This document shows, in pieces, positions 24,240-35,829 of a DNA stretch of 64,000 bases. A program made the position numbers and the translations under genes. The stretch comes from Anagrus nilaparvatae (lineage: Eukaryota > Arthropoda > Insecta > Hymenoptera > Mymaridae). Position 1 is the stretch's first letter. Each line of letters starts with the position of its first letter. The notes beneath the pieces are model-generated. The model was not told the DNA's origin and did no database searches. It was given only the letters and a program-made list of their open reading frames with translations. The DNA lies in the NCBI GenBank assembly GCA_022575985.1, contig JAKSXM010000156.1, positions 2,232,001 through 2,296,000 on the forward strand, written 5' to 3'.

Positions 24240-24860
24240 TAAAGAAAAAATTTTTGCTATGTTTAAATTGAGGAAATTAAATTAAATTCATAAAAATAAA
24301 TTAAATACTACGTCCAAAAAGAAAAAAAAATTTATGGTGTTTTTATAATTTTTTTATGAAAAAAATTTTGGAAAAAAAATTTTGAATTACGTATCAGATA
24401 GAGAAATACTTTACAAACGATAATTCTAGATATTCGTACTTTCATAGGAAGAAATTAAGTACTGCGTCCTAAAATAAAAAAAAAATTGCCGTTTTTTGTA
24501 TTTTTTGGCGACAAAAATTTTAAGAAAAAAATTTTGAAAAAATTACATATCAGATCCAAAAAATTACTATAAACGATATTTCTAAAACTAGTACTTCCAC
24601 AGAAATAAATTAAGTACTGCGTCCATATAGAAAAAAAAATTGATATTTTTTGTATTTTTTGGTGAAAAAAATTTTAAGAAAAAAATTAAAAAAAAATTAG
24701 TTATTAGATTTGAGATATCGAGTAAAAATCGTACTTTGAAATATAAGTACTTTCATGGAAATAAATTAGGTATTACATCCAAATTAAAAAAAAAAAGTAC
24801 CTCGAGCTTTTTTGGTGAAAAAATTTTTGAAAAAAAAATTAGATCTTAATTCCATAATGG
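24240..24860 (+). repeat. Tandem array, unit about 155 bp, four diverged units
   Basis: An ATTAAGTACTGCGTCC-like block recurs at 24311, 24465, 24620 and 24776 (position of CGTCC or its variant), giving spacings of 154, 155 and 156. Each unit also holds a TTTTTTGGTGAAAAAAATTTT block. The regular spacing shows a true tandem expansion. The open frame here (24640-24849) is a by-product of A-rich units. The array abuts the family B tail at 24868. Confidence 0.8.
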
Positions 24861-24867
24861 TTGTGAA

Positions 24868-25000
24868 ATTTCACCGGTTACATACACACACACACATACA
24901 GACTTTTTTTAAACCCGGTTTTTTAGCTTCCTGAGGTCCCAAAACGTGCTTATATGCCATAAAATCAAAAATGAAAATTTGACCCATCACAATGGTTAAA
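24868..25000 (+). repeat. Family B tail following the 155-bp array
   Basis: GGTTACATACACACACACACATACAGAC, then a T-run, AAACCCGGTTTTTTAGCTTCC and CAAAACGTG, matches the block order at 3090-3245. Here the segment in front is a tandem array, so array plus tail may be one element. Confidence 0.55.
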
Positions 25001-25018
25001 TCTCTGCCAATGCCAATG

Positions 25019-25052
25019 GCTTATCTCTTGCCAAAATTAGCAAGAGATAAGC
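25019..25052. repeat. Perfect 13-bp hairpin
   Basis: GCTTATCTCTTGC and GCAAGAGATAAGC flank an 8-base loop (CAAAATTA). It lies just after the family B tail. Confidence 0.75.
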
Positions 25053-25059
25053 TTGCAAT

Positions 25060-26240
25060 TATGGTTACCCCTACACTTATTGTATAATTATATATGGAAA
25101 TTGCATCTTTTTTTCTTTTATTTTATGATTGAATTTTCTAGCACCTTCTTCTCGTTCGAAATTATCAAACCTCGCCTTAACTTGTCCTTCTTGATGAAGG
25201 TCTATTTAAAGTTTATTTGAACTCCTCCCCTACCCTTATTCATAAGTATGCCTCCCTATAAACATGTACCACTTTAAAATATTCCCCTTTTTTATTAAAT
25301 AAAAGAAAATTTGTGTACTACTCAAAATAATTCTACTAAAAATAAAAAATAACAGTAATAAATAACAATAACAATAATAAAAATTTATCATCAACAATAA
25401 TTTATTTTTATTCAAAAATGAAAATTTTATTACAATATTAAATATATAATAAATGTTGTATAAAGTAAAGTTTGTCATATTAAAATTAAATTTCATATAT
25501 TATTTGAGATAACTTTTGTAAATTTCTAGTTCTTCAAATTAAAACCGTATAAAATATATGAAATTTATTTTATTACATTAGTGTTTCTGTTTAAAACTTA
25601 TTTTTATTTGCATTTAAATTATTACGAAATGCAATAAAATACAAGACGTTTAAAGCTTGAGTTTAATTTATTAACAATAGTAACATCAGTTATAATTAAC
25701 AAGAGAAGAGAATGAAATTTAGGAGTTACGAAATTCAACAGTTATAAAAAATTTAAAATAGTCGGATACGAAAAAATACAAAAGAAACTCTAAAATATTA
25801 TATTTTTTGACGACTAAATTTTTTGGTGGGAAAATGCCACTTCAGAACAAATCATGACTTCTCAACCTTTTGAACAAATCTGAATATTTTAACAATTTAT
25901 CAATTTTTTAAAAATCAAAAATTAATTTAGAGAAGTGTAAGATCCTTATTGTCATCCTTTCAACCCTTAAAATTGAATTTTTCTTAAAAAACGTTTTTTT
26001 TTATTTTTAAGTGATCTGCAAGTATTTTGGGCCACTGAATCTAACATTAAAAATAAGACTACTATTACTATTATAATTACACCTGCTGCATATTATATAA
26101 ATTGAAAAAAATAATTAATGCTAAAATTTTTCATAAATTGTCTATTATTTTGTATTAATTAAAGTGCATCGTAGGCAGCCCAATGACTTTATCATATCAC
26201 GATTCTCAAAAATTGTAAATCAGATTTTTTCCTACCCAAA
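25060..26240. other. Intronic DNA, nothing recognised
   Basis: AT-rich with short AAT/ACA simple repeats near 25340-25400. No gene or element boundaries were recognised. Confidence 0.5.
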
Positions 26241-26247
26241 AACTCAT

Positions 26248-26425
26248 TTTAACATGGAAAATATTTACAGGGTGAGGGTACCCAGGAAATCCGAAAATCC
26301 AAGGAGGGGGAGGGTGAAATGTGTCCTATTTAAGAGGAGGAGAAGTCAAATGGGACTTAGAATAATTCAAGTTGAATTCAAGTTTAGGGACTTAGAATAG
26401 TCTGTGTTAAGGGACTTGAGGAGGT
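26248..26425 (+). repeat. Family A partial forward copy
   Basis: TTTAACATGGAAAATATTTAC, GGGTACCCAGGAAATCCGAAAATC, GGAGGGGGAGGG and GGGACTTAGAATAATTCAAG follow the family order for the 5' half. The other end is missing. Confidence 0.6.
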
Positions 26426-26429
26426 GGTA

Positions 26430-28540
26430 GCGAACAAGTCCAAAATACTGTTTTTGAGCTAACTACTCAGATAAGCATTTATTATTGTATATTCGAAGAC
26501 AGGATTTTTTGCAATTTATATCATAAATTAATATGTTTCGAGTTAAAAAAAATGTTTAATTTTTTATTTTTTTATCTATTTTTAAAAAGTCTAAGAATTT
26601 GTAAAACATATTTTTTTTTATTCCACATGAATGAGTGAACAAATAAATATCAATAATAACAATAATAATAGGTCATTATAATTTTTTACTTAATTGAATT
26701 TCAGTAAAAAATAAAATTTTTCCTTAAGAATCTTTTAAAGTAAAAATAAATAAATTTTTATAATACTTGATAAAATTCAATATTCATAACATAAATTTCT
26801 TATCATTTACGTATGAATGATTTTAGTTAATATTTTCTAAACATATTTTTTTCAGGTTAATTTATTTTCATTCCGAGTAACTTGGATTTGAAATTTCGTA
26901 GAAAATTTGATGCCAGGTCACGTTTATCCAAACATACTTAAGCTTAAGTTACATTATTTTTTATTTTAAACGAAATCATTGAATAAAAATGTCGTTAAGC
27001 TAATCTGCACTAAAATTTTTTTTAATCGACCATAATTTGTTGCCCTAATGTAAAGTCATAATATCAAAAGTGCAACTCAAAAGGTTTTTTAAAAGTGTCT
27101 AAAATGTTTTTGCAGATTTTAAGTAAAATACACTGATAGTTTATGTTACATTTATGACTTAACCTGATAGGTTGCTGTGCTTGAGTTTTGCTTTAATTAC
27201 TTGTATTTTCAGCAATTTTACTTAAAAATTTAAACCTAAACACAGAATCTTGCCTATTTTATTGTTAATGTAAATTCTGCTACCTTCCATACTACAGTCA
27301 AAGTAGAACAACTTCTTACTCAGTATAAAGTTAGTACATTATATTTGATGCAACTTTTAAGACTTTAGTACCTTATGCAGCGAGTCAATAAAGTATATCC
27401 CAAATTTTGATCCCTTAATTTTAAAACTGCTTATAATTTGTTAAATTTCACATCAAAAACATATACTGTTATACTCTAAAATTTTATTTTCCACTCAATA
27501 TTTTTCTCTCAATGTATTTTCAAAATTAATTAAAATTTTTAGCATATTAAATATTTATCTAGATATTATAATAAATTTTATAAATTTATTGTTTGAAAAT
27601 TTTAATTTAATAATTTTGAGTGATTTAATAAAAAAGAAAAAAAAAAGTCAAACTTGAGATAATAAACTATGTTTGCAGACTAGCACCTAAAAGTCCATAT
27701 ATAATGCACAAAAACTTTATATATATCTAAATATATGCATATAGATAATATAAAAAAAAAATTGAAAGGTCGAACGTAATTTCCGGATGCTTGAACTTCT
27801 CTTTTATATTATACACAGTAAAGTTTACTCGGATGCACTGTGCATATATAAACTTGAATTTTTTTTGTTGTTTTTATATTTTTTGTTTACTATATGTATA
27901 GAAAATATAATCTATATATATATATTGTTTAAACATATAACTAATCTATACTCATATATATGTATGGGCATGTAAGCTAATGTTTACTCATATGCTTGAA
28001 TACAAACTATGGCATATATATATACTCTTTAAAAAGCAACGATACGATAATACATATATATAGTATATATATGTATGTATAATATTATACACAAATCGTC
28101 AAAGTTTATGTTAGTTAATTTTCTTCTCTTCTCATTATTATGCATCTAATAATATGTGTGTTATGTATACCTATATTCATATTTTAGACTTTATTAATAA
28201 ACTTATACATGCAGTATATGTTAAAAAATAACAAATAAACAAAAATTATTTTTTATTGCTAACAGGATAGAATTAATTAAAATAAATATGAATGCATATG
28301 TTTGTTTTCTTTAATTTTAATTAAATTTGAAATGAAAATATGAGAAAGTTTTTATGTTATTTAATATTTTTACCCTCAAGATTTTGTTTATTCTTAATTT
28401 ATAATAAAAAGTAAATAATCATTAAATAGTTATTAGAATTTATTTATTTAGACAAAAATTAATAGAATTTTTTAAATTCAAATTTAGTGATGTTTTTCAA
28501 ATTTTAGCACAGTTATATTTAATAATAGTATATTTTTGGC
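26430..28540. other. Intronic DNA, nothing recognised
   Basis: The region has TA-rich stretches (27700-28090) including imperfect TATATG repeats. No coding or TIR structure was seen. Confidence 0.5.
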
Positions 28541-28544
28541 TCGT

Positions 28545-28720
28545 GTCCAGAAAAGTAAAGAATGGCCCAAATCGCACGTAAATTACCTTCCGAGGCGAAG
28601 CTGAGGATTCTAAACTGCGATTTGGGGCATTCTTTATTTACGAACAAGGGCAGTATAAAATTTTTCTGCGGCAGTAGCAAGTATTTTCGCGGCTATTGTC
28701 TAGAATAGAGTATTTTACTT
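28545..28720 (+). repeat. Family D repeat with intact hairpin
   Basis: Bases 28557-28635 form a 79-nt hairpin. AAAGAATG, CCCAAATCGCA pairs with TGCGATTTGGG, CATTCTTT, and the apex is TCCGAGGCGAAGCTGAGGA. The downstream block GGGCAGTATAAAATTTTTCTGCGGC recurs in the other family copies. No frame is conserved between copies, so the conserved feature is the fold, not a protein. Confidence 0.7.
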
Positions 28721-28724
28721 ACAA

Positions 28725-29735
28725 GACAATTTCGTGGTCTTTGACTATACTCAAATCGCTCAGGATTTTGTGCATGGGTTAATGTGGCTGAATAAATATC
28801 TTTTATACTTTTATAAATTTGATTAAATTAGCCGCCTGGGCAAAGAAAATAAGTACTCCAAGCTTTCTGTAAAACAACAATGCTCTCTTAATTTTTCACC
28901 AAATAACTATAAAAACTAGATACCGTCAAAGACGGGTAGAGCGAAGCTGATCATGTTAGAAAAAAGCAAGAAAAGAGTTTCAGTAATTTTTTAATTTTGG
29001 GATTTTAAAAGCTTTGATTAGATTGAGTTCAATAATAATATTTAAATAAGACGTAAAAAAATGTTAAGCATAGTTAAAATTTTTAAGTATTAGCCAAAAA
29101 GTACACGAAAAATCCGCCCCTTATTTTGAAACCTTATTAGTTGTTTGCTGAAAAGATTTCAACCAAACTTTTGTTGGCGGAACTTTGTTATTACGTCCAT
29201 TTTCTATAATTCACCAACAACAAAAAAGTTACTCTGAATTCTAATATCTCTCAATTAACATAATTACCAAAATAATATTATGCACAAGTCAGAATGAGGT
29301 GTAACGGTTTCCGAATTCGTCAACAGAGAAAGAAAAAGTTTTCTGTAGGTTTTGTATGTCGCTGAATCCGAATTTGGGGTCCTACTGGGTTAGAAAATAG
29401 GAAAATACAGCAGAAACATTCCATCTTCTGAGTTTTTTCAGAATATTTTGGAACTAATGATCAAATTAATAGTGCCACATTTTAAGAGTAATTAACTAAA
29501 TATTGAATTTATTCTTTTATTCTGTATCAATAAAGGAATATTAGAGCTAATTATTGGTGTTGAAAAATATCTCCAGGGTAAGATAAAATCGGAAAAATAC
29601 AATGTGTTTTTTTCTTTATTTTTCTTTTACTCTTGCATTTGAAAAAGTTTTATCCTATTTTAACTTTTATTTAATTTACTGACTCCTATACGGGGGCAAA
29701 AGAGGATAAAACTACCCCTGAATTTAACAAAAAAT
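28725..29735. other. Intronic DNA, nothing recognised
   Basis: The base composition is slightly more mixed than elsewhere, but no gene, tRNA or repeat pair was recognised. Confidence 0.45.
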
Positions 29736-29739
29736 GAAA

Positions 29740-30030
29740 AAAACTTATAACTGGTTTGTGTTTTCACACAACCAACGATCATGAATCATGTTCACTTTAA
29801 CGTATATTCCCTAATTATTATAAGTCCTAAGATCGAAATTACAATAAATCCCAAAATATAAATTATTCTAAGTCCATAAACCTAAATTATTCTAAGCTCT
29901 TGTGCTTACTCCCACTTTAAATTATTTACCTAAGTCCCTTAATCGGAAATATTCTAAGTCCATTTCATACCCCTCTCCCCTAAAAACGTCGTTAATATTT
30001 CAACCCCTCCCCCCCTAAAACGTCAATACA
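29740..30030 (-). repeat. Family A reverse copy
   Basis: It has AAAACTTATAACTGGTTTGTG, AACCAACGATCATGAATCATG, then several ATTATTCTAAGTCCAT-type units and C-rich runs (CCCCTCTCCCC, CCCCTCCCCCCC). The order is the full reverse of the 8956 copy. Confidence 0.65.
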
Positions 30031-30589
30031 CGGTGATCCCGGGTGGGACGTGAATTTTATTTTATTAGGTGCATCGCTAGTTGTTGATGCTTGTAATCTT
30101 AGCTGCGATTGGTTAACTAATAAACAAACAATGCATCCGCTCTGGATCGCCCTATATTTACCCCCCCACCCCTAAAACATCACTTTTTTATCCATCCCTG
30201 CCCGGCATTAACACACACTAACACTATTATATCGTAGTATAAGTGAACGCAACGTACGAAGGTCCCATTGATACCAACCTATGAATTTAATTTTGTTATA
30301 TGACTTTAAAAATACCATGTCCAGCATCGGAAGATCATGTAAAAACAAAGATTTTGCAAGAAAAAATTTTGTTCCCTTATGCAAAAAGTTAACAAAGATG
30401 CAATAAGAGGGCAGAATTTCCGGAGTCTTTACTTTGCTTTCGCTAACAAGAGACCGCTAACTTTAGGAAACCAAATTACAAATTACTTTCATTAATAATT
30501 GAAAAAAACCTCCGATAACCTCCGTTTATTCCAACGGACCTTTTAGGCACAAGAATACTGTGCACAAGGCTTTTCAATGTAGTTTTTTG

Positions 30590-30960
30590 GTAATATTGCT
30601 TTTTAGTTAGTTAGTTAACAAAAACACTTCTTGTTGGTCACAATTTTTCGGTATTAAAGTCATTTTTCAAGCCTTGGATAGCGCAATTTTTCTCGATGTT
30701 ATAGCAATTTAACCAAATGGTCATTTTTGTCCCGAAATGATTAATTTTTAAATTGTCTAAAAAAATGCAATTTTAGACAAAAATGGGTTTTATAGGTCTC
30801 AACAATTTTCTAAAAGCTTTTTTCTAAAAATTCTTTATTTGTCCTTTAGAATTATTTGTTTGCATAACATTATTACCTTTCTAATTTTTTATATTAAATT
30901 CTCTTCTTTACAGTCAGTAAATTGAATGCCCATTTTTGTCCCAAAATGATCAATTTTTCA
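30590..30960 (+). repeat. Diverged single arm of the 7773-8735 fold-back family
   Basis: AACAAAAACACTTCTTGTTGG, then GTCCCGAAATGATTAATTTT and GGGTTTTATAGGTCT match the order of blocks in the left arm near 7930-8140. The similarity is weak but collinear over about 200 bp. No second arm was found. Confidence 0.45.
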
Positions 30961-30983
30961 ATTTGCTGCAAAAATCGTAGTTT

Positions 30984-33185
30984 TAACATTGAACATGTTT
31001 CTAAGGAGGGGTAATACTCCAGTCAAAACGCGGTTTAGGGTGTATTTTCAGCTGCCGACATGAGATTTGCTCTACTATATGTTTTTTGGGTCGCTGATCA
31101 CGAAAATCGGGGTTATTTCTGCCCGAAATTTTCGGAACACCCTTAAATTTGCAAAAACTACCCCCAAAAAGGGGTTTTTTTGATATATTAGCAAACTGAG
31201 TTTATAGATTTAGCCAAGAATTGGTTTTAGGGGGTTTTTTGGGTCGCTAAACAAGAATTTCAGGTAGTTTTTAATGAATAATTAATATTTCACCCTTAAA
31301 TTAGCAAAAATTAACCCTTAAAGGGGATGTTTTTGATATTTTTGCACTTTGAGCGACCAGATTATGTCCATACAGGTTTTTTGGGTCGCTAATCAAGAAT
31401 TTGGGGGAATTTTCAATAAATAATTAATATTTCACCCTTAAATTAGTAAAAACAACCCCTAAAAGGGCGTTTTTGCTATTTTCGCACTTTGAGCGGCCAG
31501 ATTAAGTCCTTACGGGTTTTTTGGGTCGCTGATCAAGAATTTGGGGGAATTTTTGATAAATAATTAATTTTTCACCCTTAAATTAGCAAAAACAACCCCT
31601 AAAAAGGGTATTTTTGCTATTTTCGCACTTTGAGCGACCAGATTAAGTCCTTACGGGTTTTTTGGGTCGTTGATCAAGAATTTGGGGGAATTTTTAATAA
31701 GTAACTAATATTTCACCCTTGAATTAGCAAAAACAACCCCGAAAAAGGATGTTTTTGCTATTTTCGCACTTTGAGCGACCAGATTAGGTTCTTACAGTTT
31801 TTTTGGGTCGATGATCAAGGATTTGGGGGATTTTTTTTTTTTTAAATTAATATTTCACACTTATGTTACTGAAATTCTCTGAAACAATGGGATTTTTTGT
31901 TTAAAAAAAATAATTTTTGCAAATTTAATTGTGAAAAATTGCATCAAAAACTTTTTTATATAAACATTTTCATATTTTCATATAAACCGAAATTCTTGAT
32001 CAACAAACACAAAATTGCAAATGCACATCTCTTTAGGGATCGGTTTTGCTTATTTTAGGGTGAAATATTAATTATTAATAAAAAAATCCCCCAAATCCTT
32101 GATCATCACCCAAAAAAACTGTAAGGATCTCATTTGGCTGCTCAAAGTACGAAAATAGCAAAAACACCCTTTTTAGGGGTTGTTTTTGCTAAGTTAAGGG
32201 TGAAATATTAATTATTTATCAAAAATTCACCCAAATTCCTGATCAGCGACCCCAAAAACCCGTAAGGACCTAATCTGGTCGCTCAAAGTACGAAAATAGC
32301 AAAAACACCCTTTTTAGGGGTTGTTTTTGCTAATTTAAGGGTGAAATATTAATTATTTATCAAAAATTCACCCAAATTCTTGATCAGCGACCCCAAAAAC
32401 CCGTAAGGACCTAATCTGGTCGCTCAAAGTGCGAAAATAGCAAAAACACCCTTTTTAGGGGTTGTTTTTGCTAATTTAAGGGTGAAATATTAATTATTTA
32501 TCAAAAATTCCCCCAAATTCTTGATCAGCGACCCAAAAAACCTGTATGGACATAATCTGGTCGCTCAAAGTGCAAACTATCAAAAACACCCCCTTTTAGG
32601 GTTAATTTTTGCTAATTTAAGGGTGAAATATTAATTATTCATTAAAAACTACCTAAAATTCTTGTTCAGCGACCCAAAAAACCCCCTAAGACTAATTCTT
32701 GGCTAAATCTATAAACTCAGTTTGCTAATATATCAAAAAAAAAACCCTTTTTGGGGGTAGTTTTTGCAAATTTAAGGGTGTTCCGAAAATTTCGGGCAGA
32801 AATAACCCCGATTTTCGTGATCAGCGACCCAAAAAACATATGGTAGAGCAAATCTCATGTCGGCACCTGAAAATACACCCCCCCCCCCCCCGCGTTTTGA
32901 CTGGAGTGTAACCTGTGAATCTGAAAATCAAGTAGGGTCAAATGTCAAAAATCATGTGGGGTTAAGAACTTAAAATATTTTATATTTAGGGACTTTGAAT
33001 AATTTACTTTGAGAGGCTTAGAAAAATTCTAGTTTAGGGACTTAAAATATTCCGGGTTTAGAGACTTCTAATAATTTTATTTGAAGGACTTAGAATATTT
33101 TCAATTTAAGGACTTAAAATAATACAGGTTTACAGAATCTAAATAATTTGGGTTTAGAATCTTAACATCTAGTAAATGTGATAAT
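30984..33185 (+). repeat. Family A copy split by the 1.9 kb palindrome
   Basis: The first part (30984-31014) reads TAACATTGAACATGTTTCTAAGG. After the palindrome it resumes with GAATCTGAAAATCAAGTAGGG, a block found at the same place in the copies at 26248 and 59329. Eight or so diverged 24-bp units of the GGGACTTAGAATAATTT type follow. Confidence 0.7.
31015..32907. mobile_element. Family C fold-back: 1.9 kb palindrome with 141-bp tandem units in each arm
   Basis: The arms run from ACTCCAGTCAAAACGCG at the left to CGCGTTTTGACTGGAGT at the right. They stay closely matched for about 900 bp each, with a centre near 31920-32000. In the left arm the GGGTCG motif falls at 31088, 31241, 31383, 31523, 31664 and 31805, so units of about 141 bp repeat. 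The right arm mirrors this (32106 to 32823). GTAA lies directly outside both ends. A run of 14 C (32878-32891) occurs only in the right arm. No protein is encoded. The element is inserted in a family A copy. Confidence 0.85.
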
Positions 33186-33489
33186 TACAAATTATAAGAA
33201 TAGCGATTTTATTGTAATGTAGTTTATCATTTATGTATTATAACTAGTCCTTTTTAGAGGTTTATTTTTCACGTCCTATAATTCGTCTTATAGCCCAATT
33301 AGAGCTTGTAATTATTGAATCTTAATATTTTCTTACCCTTTGTTCAAAAAAGGCAGTTAATTAGATAATTTTAGCTCTGCTTCCAAAATATTACAAAAAA
33401 ACTAAAATGGGGTAGTTTTTGCTGATCTCATGTCCTCTACTTCTCAGCCACTTTCTACCCCAGATTGCTTATCCCAGATTGCTTACCCC

Positions 33490-33990
33490 AAAATCAAAGC
33501 ATACCTACTTTTGTATTCTAATTTTTTTGGTCGCGAGTTCTAGAAAAAGTTATGGGTCCACACAATTTAGCAATTTTCGAAAAAAAACTGAAAGTATGAC
33601 ACCCCGGAATAGACTAGATTATTAGATCAGGCCAAAACATACTTAATTTATAAATTAAATTTTTTGGTATTTTGGCTTTGGAAGGGCATGTCGAGCTATT
33701 GAAGACCCACCGTTTACTCACGCTCTTAGTTTATAGACATAATATACATTATTTTGAACTCGGATAAACGTCTTCAATGGCCCGACATGTCTCATTCAGA
33801 ATTAAAACACCGAAAAATGTCAAATATAAACTTATTATGTTTTGGCCTTAGTTAAAAACCTAGGCTATTCCGGGGTTTCATGCTTTTAGTTTTTTTTTTT
33901 TCAAAAATTGGCCATTCTTGTGGATCCATGACTTTTTCCAGAACACGCGGCCGAAAAAATTAGAATACGAAAGTGTATGTATTTAGGTCT
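33490..33990. mobile_element. Fold-back element, arms about 240 bp
   Basis: ATACCTACTTTTGTATTCTAA, GTTCTAGAAAAAGTTATGG and CCCCGGAATAGACTAG at the left are mirrored by the right arm with moderate divergence. The centre is near 33745. Ends are not sharply defined and no target duplication was found, so the boundaries are approximate. Confidence 0.65.
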
Positions 33991-33999
33991 TGAATATCT

Positions 34000-34765
34000 C
34001 TGTGCCAAAATTTAGCTGTAATACCAGAGGTAATACTTACACTCACTTATTACCATACCATTATTATTACCAAGTTCCTAATCTCTTTTTTATTTAATAA
34101 AATTACGCTATTTAAAAAAATCAGTTTTTAAACAATCGGTTTTATTTCAATGAAGTAACCTTCAGAAGAATTAAAAACTTATTAGTTATTAGTTTCAAAT
34201 CAATTTTTCAAACTGATCAATGTATGAGAATAAAAAAATTCAATGATAATGGAATTAATATTTGAAATTTTACGTGTCGATTTCTTTTTGAATACTAAAT
34301 TAATTTTAAAACCAATATTTATGCAAAATTCCAAAAAATTTTCCTAAAAACAAATAATCTAATGCAACTTGTTTTTCGTAATTTTTTCTAATTCTCCATC
34401 CGCCATTTTCAAATTAAGAAAAATCATGCAAAAAAAATGTGTCCTAAAACGTATAAAAAAAATGAAAATTTTATTATTCTTCATTAAATATACCTTTTTT
34501 TGATGCTATTTACAATACTGATAAGCAGCGTGTCGATTTTTTTTAGTATCCAACTTTTACCCTAAGTAATGAGTTTCCGGTTAATTTTATAGAAAGTTTG
34601 AAATCAAATTCTGAGAATAGAGACTTTTTAACATATGGATACATTTTTAGAAAAATAGATTTTGGTTTTAAAATTAATTTAGAACTCGTAGATAGGCTCT
34701 TGGGCGTTAAATGTTTAATTATATAAAATTTGGATTAATTAATAAATAATAAAAATCGTAAAGAA
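34000..34765. other. Intronic DNA, nothing recognised
   Basis: AT-rich sequence without recognisable structure up to the hairpin cluster at 34768. Confidence 0.5.
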
Positions 34766-34767
34766 TT

Positions 34768-34791
34768 ATAAAAAAGCTAAGGCTTTTTTAT
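34768..34791. repeat. Perfect 10-bp hairpin
   Basis: ATAAAAAAGC and GCTTTTTTAT flank a TAAG loop. It looks like a bacterial terminator but here lies in a eukaryotic intron next to two other hairpins, so it is noted only as structure. Confidence 0.7.
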
Positions 34792-34794
34792 TTC

Positions 34795-35043
34795 AGGCAC
34801 GATCACAAAGTTATTGAGTATTTTCTCTTTAATAACTTTGATGGGATCCACACCCTCATAAATTGAAAACTATTATTTATTATTATACAACAAGGCAATA
34901 AAAGCATGTAGAGGCAACGGAATGACCTTGGGACCAAATTCCTACATAAATTGAAGAATTTGAAGACTTTTTCGTTTTTTACCCTGATGAACTTTTAAGG
35001 CACGATTTCATCTATGTATTGCATACACAGGGTTATCGTGCCT
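34795..35043. repeat. Hairpin-bearing repeat, copy 1
   Basis: AGGCACGAT occurs at 34795 and again at 34998. ATCGTGCCT ends the unit at 35043. Bases 34998-35043 fold as a two-step hairpin with AGGCACGAT pairing to ATCGTGCCT outside and CTATGTAT pairing to ATACACAG (one mismatch) inside. The 164-bp segment 34887-35050 is repeated 459 bp downstream. Confidence 0.7.
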
Positions 35044-35345
35044 AAAAAATAAATTTCAATTAATTTAGTTATTTTCTGGTTATTTTAGATCATTAACCAC
35101 ATTTTGGATGTATTAAATTCAAAACCAAATCATTTTTTACCATTTTTATTATTTTTTAATAATTTTTTTTGATATCTGAAATCAGTTTTTAGGACATTTC
35201 TCTGCAAGTACTTGATGAAATCACTTGAAATTGAAAACCCTACAACTAGATCTTATTTCAAAAAATTTGGTTTAAGGGATTTTTGATTCATCCAGTAGGT
35301 TCTGAGATCTTGAGGCGATACACTTTCTCGAACATACATCCCTAC

Positions 35346-35509
35346 ACAACAAGGCAATATAAGCATTTAGGGGCATCGGAAGGACCTAAGGATCAAATTT
35401 CTCCACGAATTGGACAATTTAGAAATTTTTCCGTTTTTTGACCTGACAAACTTATAAGGCACGATTTCATCTATGTATTGCATACATAGGGTAATCGTGC
35501 CTAAAAATA
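35346..35509. repeat. Hairpin-bearing repeat, copy 2
   Basis: This is a direct repeat of 34887-35050 at an offset of 459 bp with no net length change. The terminal 46-nt hairpin (35457-35502) has a perfect inner stem, CTATGTAT and ATACATAG around TGC, and a perfect outer 9-bp stem. The body has diverged while the hairpin is almost unchanged. Confidence 0.75.
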
Positions 35510-35522
35510 AAAGAATCTTGTG

Positions 35523-35816
35523 TTATTTTGCATTTTTATGATATTTCACTGATGCAAAGTTTATGCAAAAGCTATGAAATTTATCGCGCGGATAACATTT
35601 AGAAGGTTTTTCACCTGTATGAAGCAAAAGTACAAGAATAAACATGCCTTTAGAAATACCAGATTGGGCCCAAAAACAATAGGTGTCATTAACTCGATAA
35701 AATAAACTCAGTTTTAAAAAATGAAAGCATTCCGTTTGATCGTTTTGGCTATATCGTGTCCGAAAGGTGTCGATTTTTGCATCCATTAAGGTAGAGCTTC
35801 GCTCTATAATTACCAT
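35523..35816 (-). pseudogene. Possible decayed C2H2 zinc-finger fragment
   Basis: A 97-codon reverse frame contains HTGEKPSKCYP, which carries the canonical HTGEKP linker between C2H2 fingers. Before it, AQSGISKGM sits where a finger helix would lie, and after it KF and SVKYHKN sit at the positions of the next finger. Several expected Cys and His ligands are missing, so no intact finger is present. It may be a relic of a host zinc-finger gene or of a transposon protein with fingers. A chance match cannot be excluded. Confidence 0.35.
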
Positions 35817-35829
35817 TTTTATCTTTTCT

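Noticed and set aside
31015..32907. Regular 141-bp repeats as a CRISPR-like array
   Set aside because: Units are long and contiguous without unique spacers, occur as mirrored arms, and lie in a eukaryotic intron.
34768..34791. Rho-independent-type terminator
   Set aside because: The DNA is eukaryotic and the hairpin belongs to a cluster of repeat hairpins, with no bacterial gene nearby.
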